Counted from the stretch's first letter, positions 31,051 through 41,912 are shown. The stretch is 64,000 bases of DNA from Athripsodes cinereus (GCA_947579605.1 OX388320.1:2790001-2854000); one strand, 5' to 3'. Notes: a model not told the origin generated them from the sequence alone. Translations and numbers: made by a program.

Positions 31051-33919
31051 ATTGACTCTATTATTAAAAAAATGAATAAAACGGGTATCTGGAAGTCATA
31101 AAAAAAAACAATTTTTAAAAATATCATTATAACTTTATTTTTCTTTTATAAACAATATTTAATCAAATACATAATATATACAATATAATAAGTTTATTAT
31201 TTTATTTATTTACACATAAATATTACATACGTAAATAATATCGTACACATACAACATAAGTTAATACCTACAATATTATTAATTAATCCATTTATTTACA
31301 GTGTACTGGTACCATTTAATAACAACCTTTCCATTGTCAACAATTATTATTCACAATAATTATTTATTAACATTATTAAAACACTATTTTTTTACAATAC
31401 ACCGTTCCTACGACAATGACATTAAAGCATCAGCAATGTCGTAGAAAAAAGGTAAATATAACACAATTGATAAAAAGACAGTCTGTATGAAAGAGGCTGA
31501 AACTTGACTTTTACTTCCGAGAGGAATTTAAAAGGGTGATTGAGTTAATTTGTACATTTTTCTAAGTATTTTTTTTTTCATAAAACAACGAATATATAAA
31601 TGGAATAATTACACGTTGTCAATAAATGAATACACTGTCAATAAATGGCGCAATCACTAGTAAGTAAATCACGAGGTTAACGAAAACCTAAGATTAAAAC
31701 CAATAATACAGGGTGTTTGGCAGAAAGTTCTATTCTATTCATCCCAAGGCCATTCACACGTTATTTTACAAAAAGTAAGATAAAGTGATAGGATACATAA
31801 AGGAGACAATTTGGAACACCTTTTTAGTACTCAGTTCGTACATAGATGTCCTATTTTTTAAGCTTTTTTGAAAATGTTTTTTTAAATTACTAAAATTTTG
31901 CTTGTTTACCCATATAACTTTTTTATTTATCGCCAAATCTGACATTCTGTCAAACACCCCGTATTTAAACGATGAGTTATTCGATAAAATCGTATTCCTA
32001 TGAATAAACTACGATGGTTTTGACTTGCCGAGAGAATTAACGAGAACAGGGCGATAAGAAGGAAAATATTTTTTGTGAAGACGTAACCACCTGAGCCCGT
32101 AGACAATTTGTACTTAGCGATCGTCTACTGGCGAACTTTTCGACAATCTACCTACACGTACCGTATAATTATGCGTTATTGTTGCAGTTATTGACGAAAA
32201 TTCGTTTGTAGGCGATCGCCAAGCACAAATTGTCTACGGGCTCTGAGAAGTCGGCCTGATCAAATAAATTTAAGGCAAGGATGGGAGTAAGTAACGTTCC
32301 CATAAATTTTGTCTACCCTAGAAGCAGAGCTGCAGAGTTGGTTGTACCTACATGTATGATCCACTGTGGACAAAATTAGGGGTAACGATTGTCGATGACG
32401 TGCTTCATCGCCAAAAAATATGTAAAAACAAAACTAAAACATGATATCAAAATTATGCGAATATAATGGCATATATAAAATATTATTTTACTTGATCTAT
32501 TTTGGTGTCTAATGCGATGAATAAGCCGACAATGCAAGGTTTATTTATGTATCGATTTTGTCGATCAAACGGTTTTAAGTAGAAGTTCATGAGGCTTTTA
32601 TGCATCCTTCAATAGCAAAAATAGGAAATGCCGTATGTTGACATACAGGCAGTGAGTCCGCGGTCTGTCCCAATAATGGAAAATGTTGCGATGGTATATA
32701 AATAAAAAATCATGTACCTACATAGATGAATGGCTTAATGTAAATGGGGGATTCGATGATTTTAACGGTGACGTTTTCAATATACTCGTTCTAAAAACAT
32801 TCAAAAATCGTTCATCACGTAAATTAAAAAGGTCGTGTTCAAAATTTAAACGCTTTTAATTAAGATAATGAAAATAAAAAAAAACGTATAAATTCCATAT
32901 TATAACACTATGTGTTCGTATCAAATATCGAATGATATTATGAAATCAGATATCAGGATGAAGATACCTTCTGTACAAGTTATTTTTTAATGTCAGTCTT
33001 TGCCTTCAAAGTTAGCAAGAAACAATATATATCTAGTACTAAGTGAAAGAGGCCACATATTGATGATAATAATATGGTATTTCTGCAAAAGTCTTAATTA
33101 CGAACTTGACGCTTGGACAAGCAACAAACCGCTCCATTGATCACAAGACTAACAACGTGCTAGTATGTACTTAAAGATATATGAACGTAGTCTACAAAAA
33201 ACTGACTTACAACTGTCGCCTGTAAGAAAGCATTTTTAACAGATTTTTATGACAAAATTGTCTAGTTTTTCCACAAGATTAATCATCAAAATAAATAAAA
33301 TCTTACAACAAAATCCCAGACACCCCCGGCATACATAAGCTAATATGGTCTTTCGAGCTGGATTACATCAACGCCTCGTCCATTTTATAATTGCTATTTT
33401 TTATGTAGGGACTGAGTTTTTTTTTACATGTCTGAATACTTTTTTCTGTTATATATCACAAATAAATTTTCACTCTACTATACTTTGTACATCTCTAGAA
33501 TATGCGTAAGATGTGCGAGGAGATCACAGGCTATATGATAAAATGACATAAGACGAACCGATCAAATTCGCGGAAGAAAAAATAGGAAGCCTATGGATGA
33601 ATACAAAAAGACAATCAATATAAACAATGACCTCGATTAATTTATTATTATTTGTCTGAATATATTTTTATACGTGAATCAGTTATTAAGTTGTTATTGC
33701 TTTTTCGATTAACGAATCTAGTCATTAATCATACAATAATATCTACATTTTAAAATAAGGTATCTACGTATATCTATCGTGTCCTATTTCTCGATGACAG
33801 AATTCCAATAATACGTACACGGTGGTCATGAAATTTTAAACACAATAATTAGTTAAGTAGGAACAATGTGATAATGGGTCCAAAAAACAATCAATGAGAA
33901 TAATGGAATAAGAATATAA
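31051..33919. other. 3' flank of the BRMS1-like gene, few repeats
   Basis: Very AT-rich, without LINE-A, SINE-T or LINE-T insertions. It contains the small MITE at 32093-32243 and an eroded SINE-S 3' fragment at 32610-32700 (GAAATGCCGTATGTTGACAT, GTCCGCGGTCTG, GTTGCGATGGTAT). Whether any of this is transcribed as a long 3' UTR cannot be decided here. Confidence 0.45.
32093..32243. mobile_element. MITE with ~31-bp inverted termini, 151 bp
   Basis: GAGCCCGTAGACAATTTGTA, CTTAGCGATCG on the left; CGATCGCCAAGCACAAATTG, TCTACGGGCTC on the right. The inverted termini match at all but about two positions. Non-coding interior. Confidence 0.8.
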
Positions 33920-33927
33920 GTAAAACG

Positions 33928-34045
33928 AGGTGGTCGGTTGCCTGATGGAAGTAGTCTAGGATCTTCAATCGAAAGACTCGGGTTCGATTTCATTCATCAC
34001 GATACTGAGTGTGTGGGGTGTACTCGGGCTTACATTGAATCCAAA
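33928..34045 (+). repeat. SINE-T2 (tRNA-derived relative)
   Basis: GGTCGGTTGCCTGATGGAAG (box A region) and GGGTTCGATTTC (box B-like), then GTGTGGGGTGTACTCGGGCT, TACATTGAATCCAAATTCAC. The second half resembles the copies at 62395-62490 and 63860-63985. Confidence 0.6.
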
Positions 34046-34249
34046 TTCACTTTATAAAATAAATAGAAGCTGCGAGACGACTGTTGCGAACAGAACAGCA
34101 AAATATATTTTTCAGTAAGGGGTTTAAGAAAGAGCGAGCCTCCAAGAATTGATGGATTTGATTAAGTGGATCGGGTTTTAAAAGGCGGTCCCGAATTGAC
34201 AGAAATTCAAATGGAAGGTGTTTGTCTAATACTGGACACAAAAATCTAT

Positions 34250-34690
34250 CTTGACCCTCACGTGGTTACCCAAATGAGGTAGGCAGAGAGAACGGAAAAC
34301 CATATTAATCTATCTTTACATATTTCTTGCGCTTCCCTCCACATTCATGGAATTTTCATATCATCCGATTTCTCTTACTCGACACGAGGCCATCCTCGAG
34401 AATTTGATCCACGTTGTCAAGCCACGTAGTTCTCGGATGCCCGCGTTTTCTCACAACCCCTCTTTCAAACAAATACATTATCTTCTTCATGCTTTCATCA
34501 TCCATATCTAAACCATCGCAATTTATTCAAGCTTTCTACCCACATCACTCTTCTCGCGTCAGCTCATTCTCCTAATATCCTCATTCCTCCCTCTATCACT
34601 CAACGTTTTACCAACCATTCTTCTCAGCGATCTCATCATCACAGCAATTATTTCCATTTTCGACCATCTTCAGCCATGTTCAAGTAAAGT
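34250..34690 (-). pseudogene. LINE-A remnant (inverted), ~440 bp
   Basis: Starts at the inverted 3' end (ACCCTCACGTGGTTACCCAA) and passes through CCATCCTCGAGAATTTGATC, CACGTAGTTCTCGGATGCCC and CCATCGCAATTTATTC to AACCATTCTTCTCAGCGATC. The minus translation retains HVDQ, GHP and LRWF-type pieces but is frameshifted. 34046-34249, just upstream, is unassigned. Confidence 0.75.
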
Positions 34691-35779
34691 AAGTTAGCAA
34701 TACTTTTTCTTTATCTTGTTCATTGTTATATTTACTATTCAATTCTGAATTGAAATTAAAATAATCGCATCGTTTAAATTTGTGATTGGTAAATTGTACT
34801 ATATTTATTCTAGTTTCGGAGACATACATCCCCATCGTCAGTGTTAAAAAAAATACTACAACATTTATTATGAACTAACTGCATCCTATCGAGCATGAAA
34901 TGCAATGAAAGATAGGATAGATGTCAGGAAAATCAGTAGAAAATCAAAGAATAAAAACAGATATCGGATAACAAAAAAAAAATATGAACAAAGTCTTCGC
35001 CATTGTCAATAAACATTGTGTAAAGAGTGCAAATTAAAAAAATAAAAAGGTAATCAAGAATAATATCTATATTAAGATGATAATTTTAACGAAAAACTAT
35101 ATGGGTAACGTAAATCATTTAAGTGAAATTGTATGGGTAACATAAATCATTTACATCTGTAGCTTCTACGCGCGTTTTTCAGATAGTTCATAAAACCTAT
35201 TATTTTTCTCGCATAATACCTAACATGGTAAATTACGACCGTCCAGGGGTCCCGGAAGCATCAATGGACAGATATCTTTGGAGAAGGTACCTAGGCGTAA
35301 TGTGTCCTCAACCGAACTAGGAGAAGATAAAGAAAATGTATGTATGTATACTGAGTAACGATTTTAACAGATCTATAGAGATTGAACTATTTCAAAGTTC
35401 TCTTAATTTCTATCTCAAAAGTAATAACAGTAAATCGTCCACAGGAATTCTATTTACCTTAATTATATACATAAAATTTTACAACACAAGTTTGAGATTG
35501 CTTACATCTTACAAATAATGACTTAACTTTGTTCAGAGTGTACACAAAATCAAAAACATTTAGTAGTATTGATCAATCTATACCACAATTTTAACGTATC
35601 AAAGCTGGATAAAAATCAATTACAAATTAAAACATTATAATTTATAATTATAATATGTACAAATAAAATGCAAATATATAAATTTCAGCTACAATGAAAG
35701 ATAAATTTGTACAATTAATGTTCATCGACGAGAGCGATATTATTATTAATTAATAATACGACATTAAATCTCAACAAAA
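34691..35779. other. anonymous AT-rich DNA
   Basis: Nothing recognised apart from the isolated GC-rich string CGACCGTCCAGGGGTCCCGG near 35238. Confidence 0.4.
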
Positions 35780-36215
35780 TAACGGAATTCTTTATTCACA
35801 AAATGGCGTCATTTTCATGAACATCATAATTTGCAAAATGCTATCGTTATTACGATATGTGACATATGGATATTATTGTTCACAAAACATGTGTGACACG
35901 TATAAATTATTTACAAAATGGTGTAGTATCGAGTGACATAATAAAAATCATTGTTCACAAAATAAATGACACGTGGAAATTATTCACAAAATGGTGTCAT
36001 ATTGATATTGTGTGAGATTTGATAGCATTGATCACAAAATGTTTTTACAAAATGGTGTCGCATTGACTAACACAAATCGTCACCGTATTCATAATGAGTG
36101 ACACGTTGAAATTATTTACAAAATGTAGTCTTATTATTAATGAGTGACACATAGATAATAATCATCGTTAACAAAATGTCGTCATTGTTCACAAAATGGC
36201 GTCTTATTCACAAAA
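35780..36215. repeat. decayed minisatellite of CACAAAATGGCGTCAT / GTGACAC units
   Basis: About ten variants of TTCACAAAATGGYGTCAT at irregular 25-60 bp intervals (for example near 35798, 35912, 35980, 36045, 36170, 36190), alternating with GAGTGACACRT strings (for example near 35931, 36095, 36144). It ends ~150 bp from the BRMS1-like stop codon, on the 3' side of the gene. On the gene strand the unit reads ATGACGCCATTTTGTGAA. The core CAAAATGGCG resembles the YY1/Pho binding consensus; that resemblance is only a sequence match. Confidence 0.7.
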
Positions 36216-36236
36216 GTCTTCTAGATTATTATTACT

Positions 36237-36242
36237 TTTATT
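36237..36242 (-). promoter_or_regulatory. candidate polyadenylation signal of the BRMS1-like gene
   Basis: AATAAA on the minus strand, about 120 nt after the stop codon. It is the first hexamer downstream. In such AT-rich DNA the hexamer is frequent by chance, so this only marks the earliest plausible transcript end. Confidence 0.35.
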
Positions 36243-36363
36243 TCTAATTTCGTCACGAAAATATTAATGTCTTTAGCGACCTGTTGAGTGTCATACTCTG
36301 GTCATTCCCAGTTGCCCTGTGGGATGGTTTCACCATGACCCCACTTGGGATATAAACCTGATG

Positions 36364-36503
36364 TTAGGTGCAAGTCCTCTTGAGCGCCTTTTTGATCGTT
36401 GTCCAGTCTTCCATGATCTCCTGGTCTGAGAGCATATACACAATGTATGGACCCGATATGGTGACTGCTTTTCTTCTTCCGCGACCACGAAGACCGCTAC
36501 CAC
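36364..36503 (-). CDS. BRMS1L: BRMS1/BRMS1L-like protein, terminal coding exon
   Basis: Encodes the last 45 residues plus stop (TAA at 36364-36366). It opens with two bases that complete a Gly codon split by the intron (phase 1). The 3' splice site is TTTATTTATTTAG|GTG. Residues [20 protein letters not shown] then [20 protein letters not shown] match the '[10 protein letters not shown]..dilEDWTtIrKA' segment that is nearly invariant in BRMS1 and BRMS1L. GRGRRK is a likely nuclear-localisation patch. The protein stops nine residues after the TTIKK motif, as vertebrate BRMS1 does within about 20 residues, whereas BRMS1L continues for roughly 90 more. The family sits in the Sin3-HDAC corepressor and represses transcription. 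The duplicated 3' splice site upstream is described separately. Confidence 0.93.
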
Positions 36504-36597
36504 CTAAATAAATAAAACACAGTAGGTATGGTGTGATGCGAAAAAAAAAAAAACACCTAAATAAATAAAACACAGTATGGTGTGATGCGAAAAAAAT
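36501..36597 (-). repeat. tandem duplication carrying two 3' splice sites
   Basis: The block from CACCTAAATAAATAAAACAC through GGTGTGATGCGAAAAA occurs at 36501-36553 and again at 36554-36597, differing by four bases (GGTA) and poly-A length. Each copy contains TTTATTTATTTAG|GTG on the gene strand. The acceptor dinucleotides are at 36504-36505 and 36557-36558. Use of the outer one would add 53 nt and shift the frame. Confidence 0.85.
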
Positions 36598-37518
36598 TAA
36601 ATAAACAAAAATAAATTTTACAGAAAAAAATAAACAGGATTTCAGGGATACTTTTTCTAATTAATTACCTAATAAATTTATGAAACAGAAAAATAATATT
36701 TTTAATTCGCAAAATCATGTTTTCCTCGTTTATTACCATTGAATTCAAATTATCATAGATGTAAGATTTTGCAAAAACTGAAACTATACCACAAATACTA
36801 GGTAAAAAAAATATGTTAAAATATCTCTCAACAGTGAATTGATTTATAGCTTTGTGTGATAATAATAAAATATATATTATATCATGAAGTTTGACAAGAT
36901 TATCACTGACTTGTGTATTGTAAATTTATTTTGAAGGTCATATTATAAATAAAGATAAGATTAGTTATTGCTTATTCATAATCTCACACCTACACAATTC
37001 TAATGAATATAACTGCGCGCAATTTTATTGATCAACAGAAAATAGACTTCAACGAAATTAGGATCAACAAACTATACAGAACAGAGAGAAAAATATTTAT
37101 ATTGAATCGCTTTGTTCGTGCTGAAACCGCGTTGATTTTAATTATTATTTTCTTGCGATACATAAATTGGTTCATTTAGAATTAGTTATTCTTTTAAGTT
37201 TCCAAAGATTTACCTACTCAAAATCTATAATAAGATAATATTATGCTGTTGTATATTATAAATCATGAATAATAAAGCCTTGATAAATATACTAATTTCA
37301 TTGGGGTAGCAGAAAAAAAAAGTGAAGTTTTACCAGAATATATAAAAAATATTCAAATCTATGTACATATTTATAATTAATATTAATGACTAGCTTCTTT
37401 GATAAGCAGGCATTTTATTAACTGAAAACTTCCTAAATTCATAAACACTCGCAAGGTAAACCGTAAGTATTCAAGATATAAAACAAACGGAAAACACGCG
37501 GAGAGAAATATTTCCTAC
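36598..37518 (-). other. BRMS1-like gene, last intron (remainder)
   Basis: Intron 36504-37518, 1,015 bp. Donor GAG|GTAGGA at 37519/37518. AT-rich, no repeats recognised other than the duplicated acceptor. Confidence 0.8.
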
Positions 37519-37669
37519 CTCCCGTTCCTGTGTTCCCTGTACCAGGTCCTGTCCCCGACTTCCCCCACTCGCTCCAGGACAGTTCCACGTTCTGTTTGTC
37601 TTCCTCCAGCCTCCTGATCTTTTCCATTAGGTCTTCTTGTATCCTCTCCCACGCCAGACACTTTTCACT
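37519..37669 (-). CDS. BRMS1L: BRMS1/BRMS1L-like protein, internal coding exon
   Basis: 151 nt, phase 0 in and phase 1 out. Acceptor ATCTTCCATAG|AGT, donor GGGAG|GTAGGA. It encodes SEKCLAWERIQEDLMEKIRR, LEEDKQNVELSWSEW, then a Gly/Thr-rich run (GTGPGTGNTGTG). The first 24 residues align with the coiled-coil segment of the Sds3-like domain in BRMS1L (SEK...y..vq.eLeEkIrrLEEDr), the region through which this family dimerises and contacts Sin3-complex partners. The Gly/Thr-rich stretch replaces the Lys/Arg-rich linker of vertebrate proteins and looks like a lineage-specific low-complexity insertion. An ATG inside this exon is not a start. Confidence 0.93.
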
Positions 37670-37689
37670 CTATGGAAGATAAGAAAACG

Positions 37690-38734
37690 AGAAGATTAGC
37701 ACTCGTGAATTCAGATATTAACATTTGAGGAATCCATAGACATTTAATTGAATAAATTTATTTTTATTGTTGTGTTGTCTATGAGCGTGTGTTATTTCGG
37801 CGATAAAATAATCCTATTACAATGAGATATGTGTTAAAATGAAAATACTTTATTTAGTAATTCTACATAACTACAAATTTATATAGAATAACTAAATAGA
37901 GCTTCGATTTAAATATCTCATTATCATGAACTTCCACTACGAATCGTCGATTGTCAAGCTAAACTACAAACCAATCAAGCAAAGAGCACCCAACAACGTA
38001 TACTACACATATTTTGTAACACAAAAAAATCTACATTAAGAAGGGATTCCCATAAACTATTTCCGAATGTTTGAAAAACATCACTTCGTAAGTCATCCAT
38101 GTAGGACTACATAAGGCTTTCATTCTGAAACGAAAGATACAAAAAGATGGCTTAAAACCCTTGAAATTTAAGTCTAACGGGCCATAAGAAGAGGAATCAG
38201 GAGTATTTAAGAGGTTTACCTTGTGGTTTTTCCTCTGCAAAATACACGTTAATAAACCTCTTCAAAAATCTACAGTAAAAATTACCCGTAAATTTTCTAG
38301 TGAAAGGAGGTAATGATTTTGAAAGAAACGATGGAAGCTAAAAAATGTTAATAAAATTCAATGATATTTAAGTGGTGTACCATTCTCTCTGTTCATTCTT
38401 TTAGAGGATAGTATGCTGAGATAGACACAACTATTAATTAATCTTATACAACATATTAAATTCCCGTAATAATAAAGTCTTTTTAAAAGCTACCGCCTGT
38501 GTAACTGAGAGATAATGTTCATAGTGCGCTTTGCATTGTTATAATTGCATACAAAGTTCATTATTCACTACCTATGATATAGAAACCAGTGGCGGGATTA
38601 GAATTTGTATAATGGTCATGCTAACATAATGTGATTATTCGACTCAAGCTTATAAATTAGTAAATTGGTAAAAAAAAAAAACAATTTCAGCCTTACAAAA
38701 TCACTGTAGCAATAGAAATTATCCGGTATTATAG
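37690..38734. other. intronic DNA, unassigned
   Basis: A 69-codon minus frame at 38031-38240 has no recognisable similarity and no convincing splice sites. A CCAGTGGCGGGATTAG string (38585) matches the repeat start at 20268. Confidence 0.4.
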
Positions 38735-38806
38735 TTGAAAATAGGGAGGAATGGAGAAGAAATTCCAACTCGTTGCAGACCAATCTAATGGATTGTAACT
38801 CACTTT
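38735..38806 (+). repeat. LINE-C 3' fragment
   Basis: GAATGGAGAAGAAATTCCAA, CTCGTTGCAGACCAATCTAA, TGGATTGTAACTCA: the last ~70 bp of LINE-C. Confidence 0.7.
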
Positions 38807-38924
38807 ATATCTATAGACTCAAGGACCTCTATTTTACATTTAGATTTTCATGAATTAGTGTAGGAATTTAGGAAAATACTCGAGAGTTCTATAATTTGGG
38901 ACCTTTTTATTATGAATGTGGAGG

Positions 38925-39015
38925 AGGCGAAGAAAGTGTGTAAATATAGATCTATCTGGCGTTCCGTTCTCTATGCCTACCATATTTGGGACACGGCGTG
39001 AGGGTATAGTATAGT
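38925..39015 (+). repeat. LINE-A 3' end
   Basis: Encodes the VEEAKKVCKYRSIWRSVLYA frame of LINE-A and ends GACACGGCGTGAGGGTATAG, TATAG. Confidence 0.8.
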
Positions 39016-39029
39016 TTTTTTTAGCTCCG

Positions 39030-39225
39030 CCCGAGAACCACTGATACCCACTTTAAGGCATTCGTAGATGTGTGGATCTCAAAGTGGGATCTATTCCGTC
39101 AGCTGGGTCGGAGATGCCAACACTAGCATAGTGGTACTGACAGATTAGAGTTGAAAGATAAATAAATTTACTTATCTTTCAACTCTAATACCAGAAACAA
39201 AGTTATTTCATCAATCAACCACTGA
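39030..39225 (+). pseudogene. R1-clade retrotransposon 3' end, second copy
   Basis: CACTTTAAGGCATTCGTAGA, TGTGTGGATCTCAAAGTGGG and GGAGATGCCAACACTAGCAT match the end of the R1-clade frame at 17586-18308 (TFVDVWVSRWDL there, AFVDVWISKWDL here). A deletion has removed the proline-rich codons before the stop. Its 3' UTR holds the 17-bp palindrome at 39145-39188, which the first copy lacks. The end AAAGTTATTTCATCAAT matches the first copy. Confidence 0.75.
39145..39188. repeat. perfect 17-bp inverted repeat, 10-nt loop
   Basis: TTAGAGTTGAAAGATAA and its exact complement at 39172-39188, inside the R1-clade 3' UTR. Confidence 0.85.
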
Positions 39226-39904
39226 TGCCCAAGTAAAGAGTTTCCATCATGCGGTAGATTCAATTCAATTTTATTTATTTATGTTGTATGATTTTATAGT
39301 CATGTGTTGCTTTTTGCATGTGCGGAAAGCACGCCGCTGATAGAAATAGGTAGTATAAATACAGTAAAAGCAGATTATGCTGACTGGCATTGTGCTTACA
39401 TACTGTACGAGAAGTTATGTATGTTTTTGCTATTATAATTCGCGATAATAATATTACTTATGCACTGAAAAGCTCCCGTTTTACATACGGCACAAAACTA
39501 TTCGTATGAAGGTATTTACATATCGAAGGCTTTGTGAAATAACTGGTTTTTTTACATTAGATATTAGCCTGCGAATGATTCGGCGTAGGTATATGAAAAT
39601 ATAATTATCTACATCGTATGTGCCTGAAGCAGTGACGGCTACCCGATTTGTAGGTGATGCCGTGATAGTATAAATATTCTAGAAGACGTTAACGTGTTAA
39701 GTGAAAGAAATAGGCGAGCTTGCCAAATATCCTAGAAATGATGAAATTAAGAAAAACAAAGGTTTTTAACTAAATTGTTTTTTTTTTTATTGCGAGAGAC
39801 ATATTTCGCCTTACAAGGACATTGTTAATATATTATGTCCTTGTAGAAAAACATTTGATTTTTAATTTCATTATGGCATTCCACTATCTAAACACTGACA
39901 TAGT
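39226..39904. other. intronic DNA with SINE-S and repeat P fragments
   Basis: 39630-39685 (+): GTGACGGCTACCCGATTTGT then GATGCCGTGATAGTAT (SINE-S end). 39790-39905: GCGAGAGACATATTTCGCC, AAGGACATTGTTAATA and CATTCCACTATC (repeat P). The rest is unassigned. Confidence 0.55.
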
Positions 39905-40195
39905 GACTCACAGAAGTACCCAGATGGCAACTTGGGCGAGAGGGAGGGGGGGGGGGTGTGTGCAGATCACCCAGGTGCAAAAAATACTAGATTAAAGCAT
40001 AATTATTATGATCCATGAAATTCAACTATGATAAATAATTACATAAACATAATCTGTACTCCTCCAGCTCAAATCTAATAAGTGCCCCATAATATCTTGT
40101 AACGATATACAGTGAAAGATAATAACAATGAATACAACACTATAATCGTCAATTTGTACTGACCAAAACATCTATTTAATAATTTATTATTACCT
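39905..40195 (+). repeat. dispersed repeat R2, copy 2
   Basis: Counterpart of 7185-7450. It carries an expanded poly-G (10 or more G near 39946-39958) where copy 1 has GGGGGTTAGGAGG. Confidence 0.6.
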
Positions 40196-40243
40196 ATCCA
40201 ACGCCTTGCAAATGAACATTTTTTTGTAAAGATAATATTAATT

Positions 40244-40280
40244 AAATTCATGTAAAACTTTAGACGTTTTACATGAATTT
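40244..40280. repeat. perfect 15-bp inverted repeat, 7-nt loop
   Basis: AAATTCATGTAAAAC (40244-40258) and its exact complement at 40266-40280. Confidence 0.85.
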
Positions 40281-40454
40281 GATAATAAATTTGATTACAT
40301 TTGTTGATCTGTGGACTTTTTAACAGTTTTTGTGTCTCCTGTAAAATTTGGTTTGGAGCACAAAAGAGGTTTCATAGAACCGACGACGTTATGTTATGTA
40401 TTATCTCGTTCGATACAGATTGTAATCTTGTGTACAATACACACTATCATATTT

Positions 40455-40505
40455 ATATAATGAGTTACAATCCATTGGATTGGTCTGCAACGAGTTTGGT
40501 TTTTC
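40455..40505 (-). repeat. LINE-C 3' fragment (inverted)
   Basis: TAATGAGTTACAATCCATTG, GATTGGTCTGCAACGAGTTT: the inverted LINE-C end, cut ~48 bp before HARB copy 2. Confidence 0.7.
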
Positions 40506-40552
40506 TATCATATTCATCTATTATATTATTATTACTGTATTACTATTCATAA

Positions 40553-41087
40553 TGTGGTGTTCTCACTTTGGCGAATATCGCCAGGCTCCAAAATATCGCT
40601 AGCCATTTGAACCGTGTGAACAAAATGACAGCTAGTCTGAAACGATAAAAAACCAGTAGAAACGATATCGTCTCGAGTTGACCACCTTCCAACTTTTCGG
40701 CCGATTGAACGATTCGCGCATGCGCAGATGTGCACGGCGTTCGTATCTATGGTAAAGACTTTATAACCTATAAATTTTTCAATGTTTCCCGCTTCGTGAC
40801 AGCTGTTATCTTTGTTGTTGGTTTGTGGCGTTTGTTTCCTTAATTAAAAGGCGCCTTATAACCTCTACTATAACATTTTCGACTAAAAATAAACACTTCG
40901 CGATCTCCATCTCGACGCCATTTTGAAAACAGTGTCAAAATCAAAGCGCATCTGACAGATCGTTTCTATATTGGTGGACTGTGTGAACAGGTGTGACGAT
41001 CAATGGATGTCCGGCGAATTTTGTTTTTTCGCCTGGCGATATATTTTGAAATTCGCCTGGCGATATTCGCCAAATGTGAACTACCCA
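40553..41087. mobile_element. HARB MITE, copy 2 (535 bp, inverted relative to copy 1)
   Basis: TGTGGTGTTCTCACTTTGGC at the left, CGCCAAATGTGAACTACCCA at the right, TAA duplicated (40550-40552 and 41088-41090). Internal landmarks (GTTTGTGGCGTTTGTTTCCT, AAAAGGCGCCTTATAACC, ATCTCCATCTCGACGCCATT) are the inverse of copy 1. Confidence 0.9.
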
Positions 41088-41273
41088 TAAGTAAACTTTA
41101 CCATTGACGATTAGGTGCTCCGTATACCTGAAGTTTCTTCAGTTCAATCGCTGTGGATGAATAAACACGGACATAAATTATTATTGTTCACTGCTGTTTT
41201 GTTATTTACTAACCGAGTATGTAGTTTATTATTACTCGAGTTGGTACGAAATGCTCAGGTACAAAGTTATATC

Positions 41274-41690
41274 TATCTATCTATTCCCTCACGCCGTATC
41301 CCAAGTGGGGTAGGCAGAGAGAACGGAACGGCAATTAGATCTGTCCTTACATACTTCTTTCGCTTCCTCCACAGTCATACAATTTCTCATGCACACACGT
41401 CGGTTTCTTTTACTCAAAACACGGCCGTTCTTGAGAATTTGATCTACATGTTCAAGCCATGTAGTTCTCGGACGCCCGCGCTTCCTCACACCCCTCCTTT
41501 CAGCCAAGTATATCCTCTTTGTCATTCTTTCCTCTTCCATTCGTTCCACATGACCAAACCATCTCAATTTATTTACACGCATTCTATCCACAACGCTCCT
41601 CTTGCATCCACTCATTCTTCTAATATCCTCATTCCTCACTCTATCACGCAACGATTTACCAACCATCCTTCTCAGGGATCGATACAAAGT
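41274..41690 (-). pseudogene. LINE-A, best-preserved C-terminal coding remnant
   Basis: An uninterrupted minus-strand frame (stop TGA at 41289-41291) encodes SLRRMVGKSLRDRVRNEDIR, RMSGCKRSVVDRMRVNKLRW, FGHVERMEEERMTKRIYLAE, RGVRKRGRPRTTWLEHVDQI and VEEAKEVCKDRSNCRSVLSA then YPTWDTA. The 'kLrWfGHveRm...R.....GRPr.TW' arrangement is the end of a non-LTR polymerase, downstream of the catalytic domain, which is missing. The tail is TAGATAGATAGATATA rather than the TATAG repeats of the 22240 copy. The frame is open for ~130 codons of real homology, so the insertion is relatively young. Confidence 0.85.
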
Positions 41691-41912
41691 TATATTATGG
41701 TAAAAATATGATATAAATGTTAAATTTATGCACGATGATTTACTAAAAAAATATTTTGTTATTCCAGTTATCATTAATATCAGAAGTAAAACAAACTATT
41801 TACAAGGTACCTACCTCATTCCACCTAGATATAATTTTTTTTATATAGGAGATTTGGAGCATTGTTTTTTTTTCTATTATATAGTTACTTATTTCATAAA
41901 GCTTTACTTTTC

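Noticed and set aside
38031..38240. 69-codon minus frame as an extra BRMS1-like exon
   Set aside because: No similarity to the family, and the phases of the flanking exons (phase 0 at both 62769 and 37669) already join without it.
41115..41711. 198-codon plus-strand open frame
   Set aside because: It is the antisense shadow of the LINE-A coding remnant at 41274-41690.
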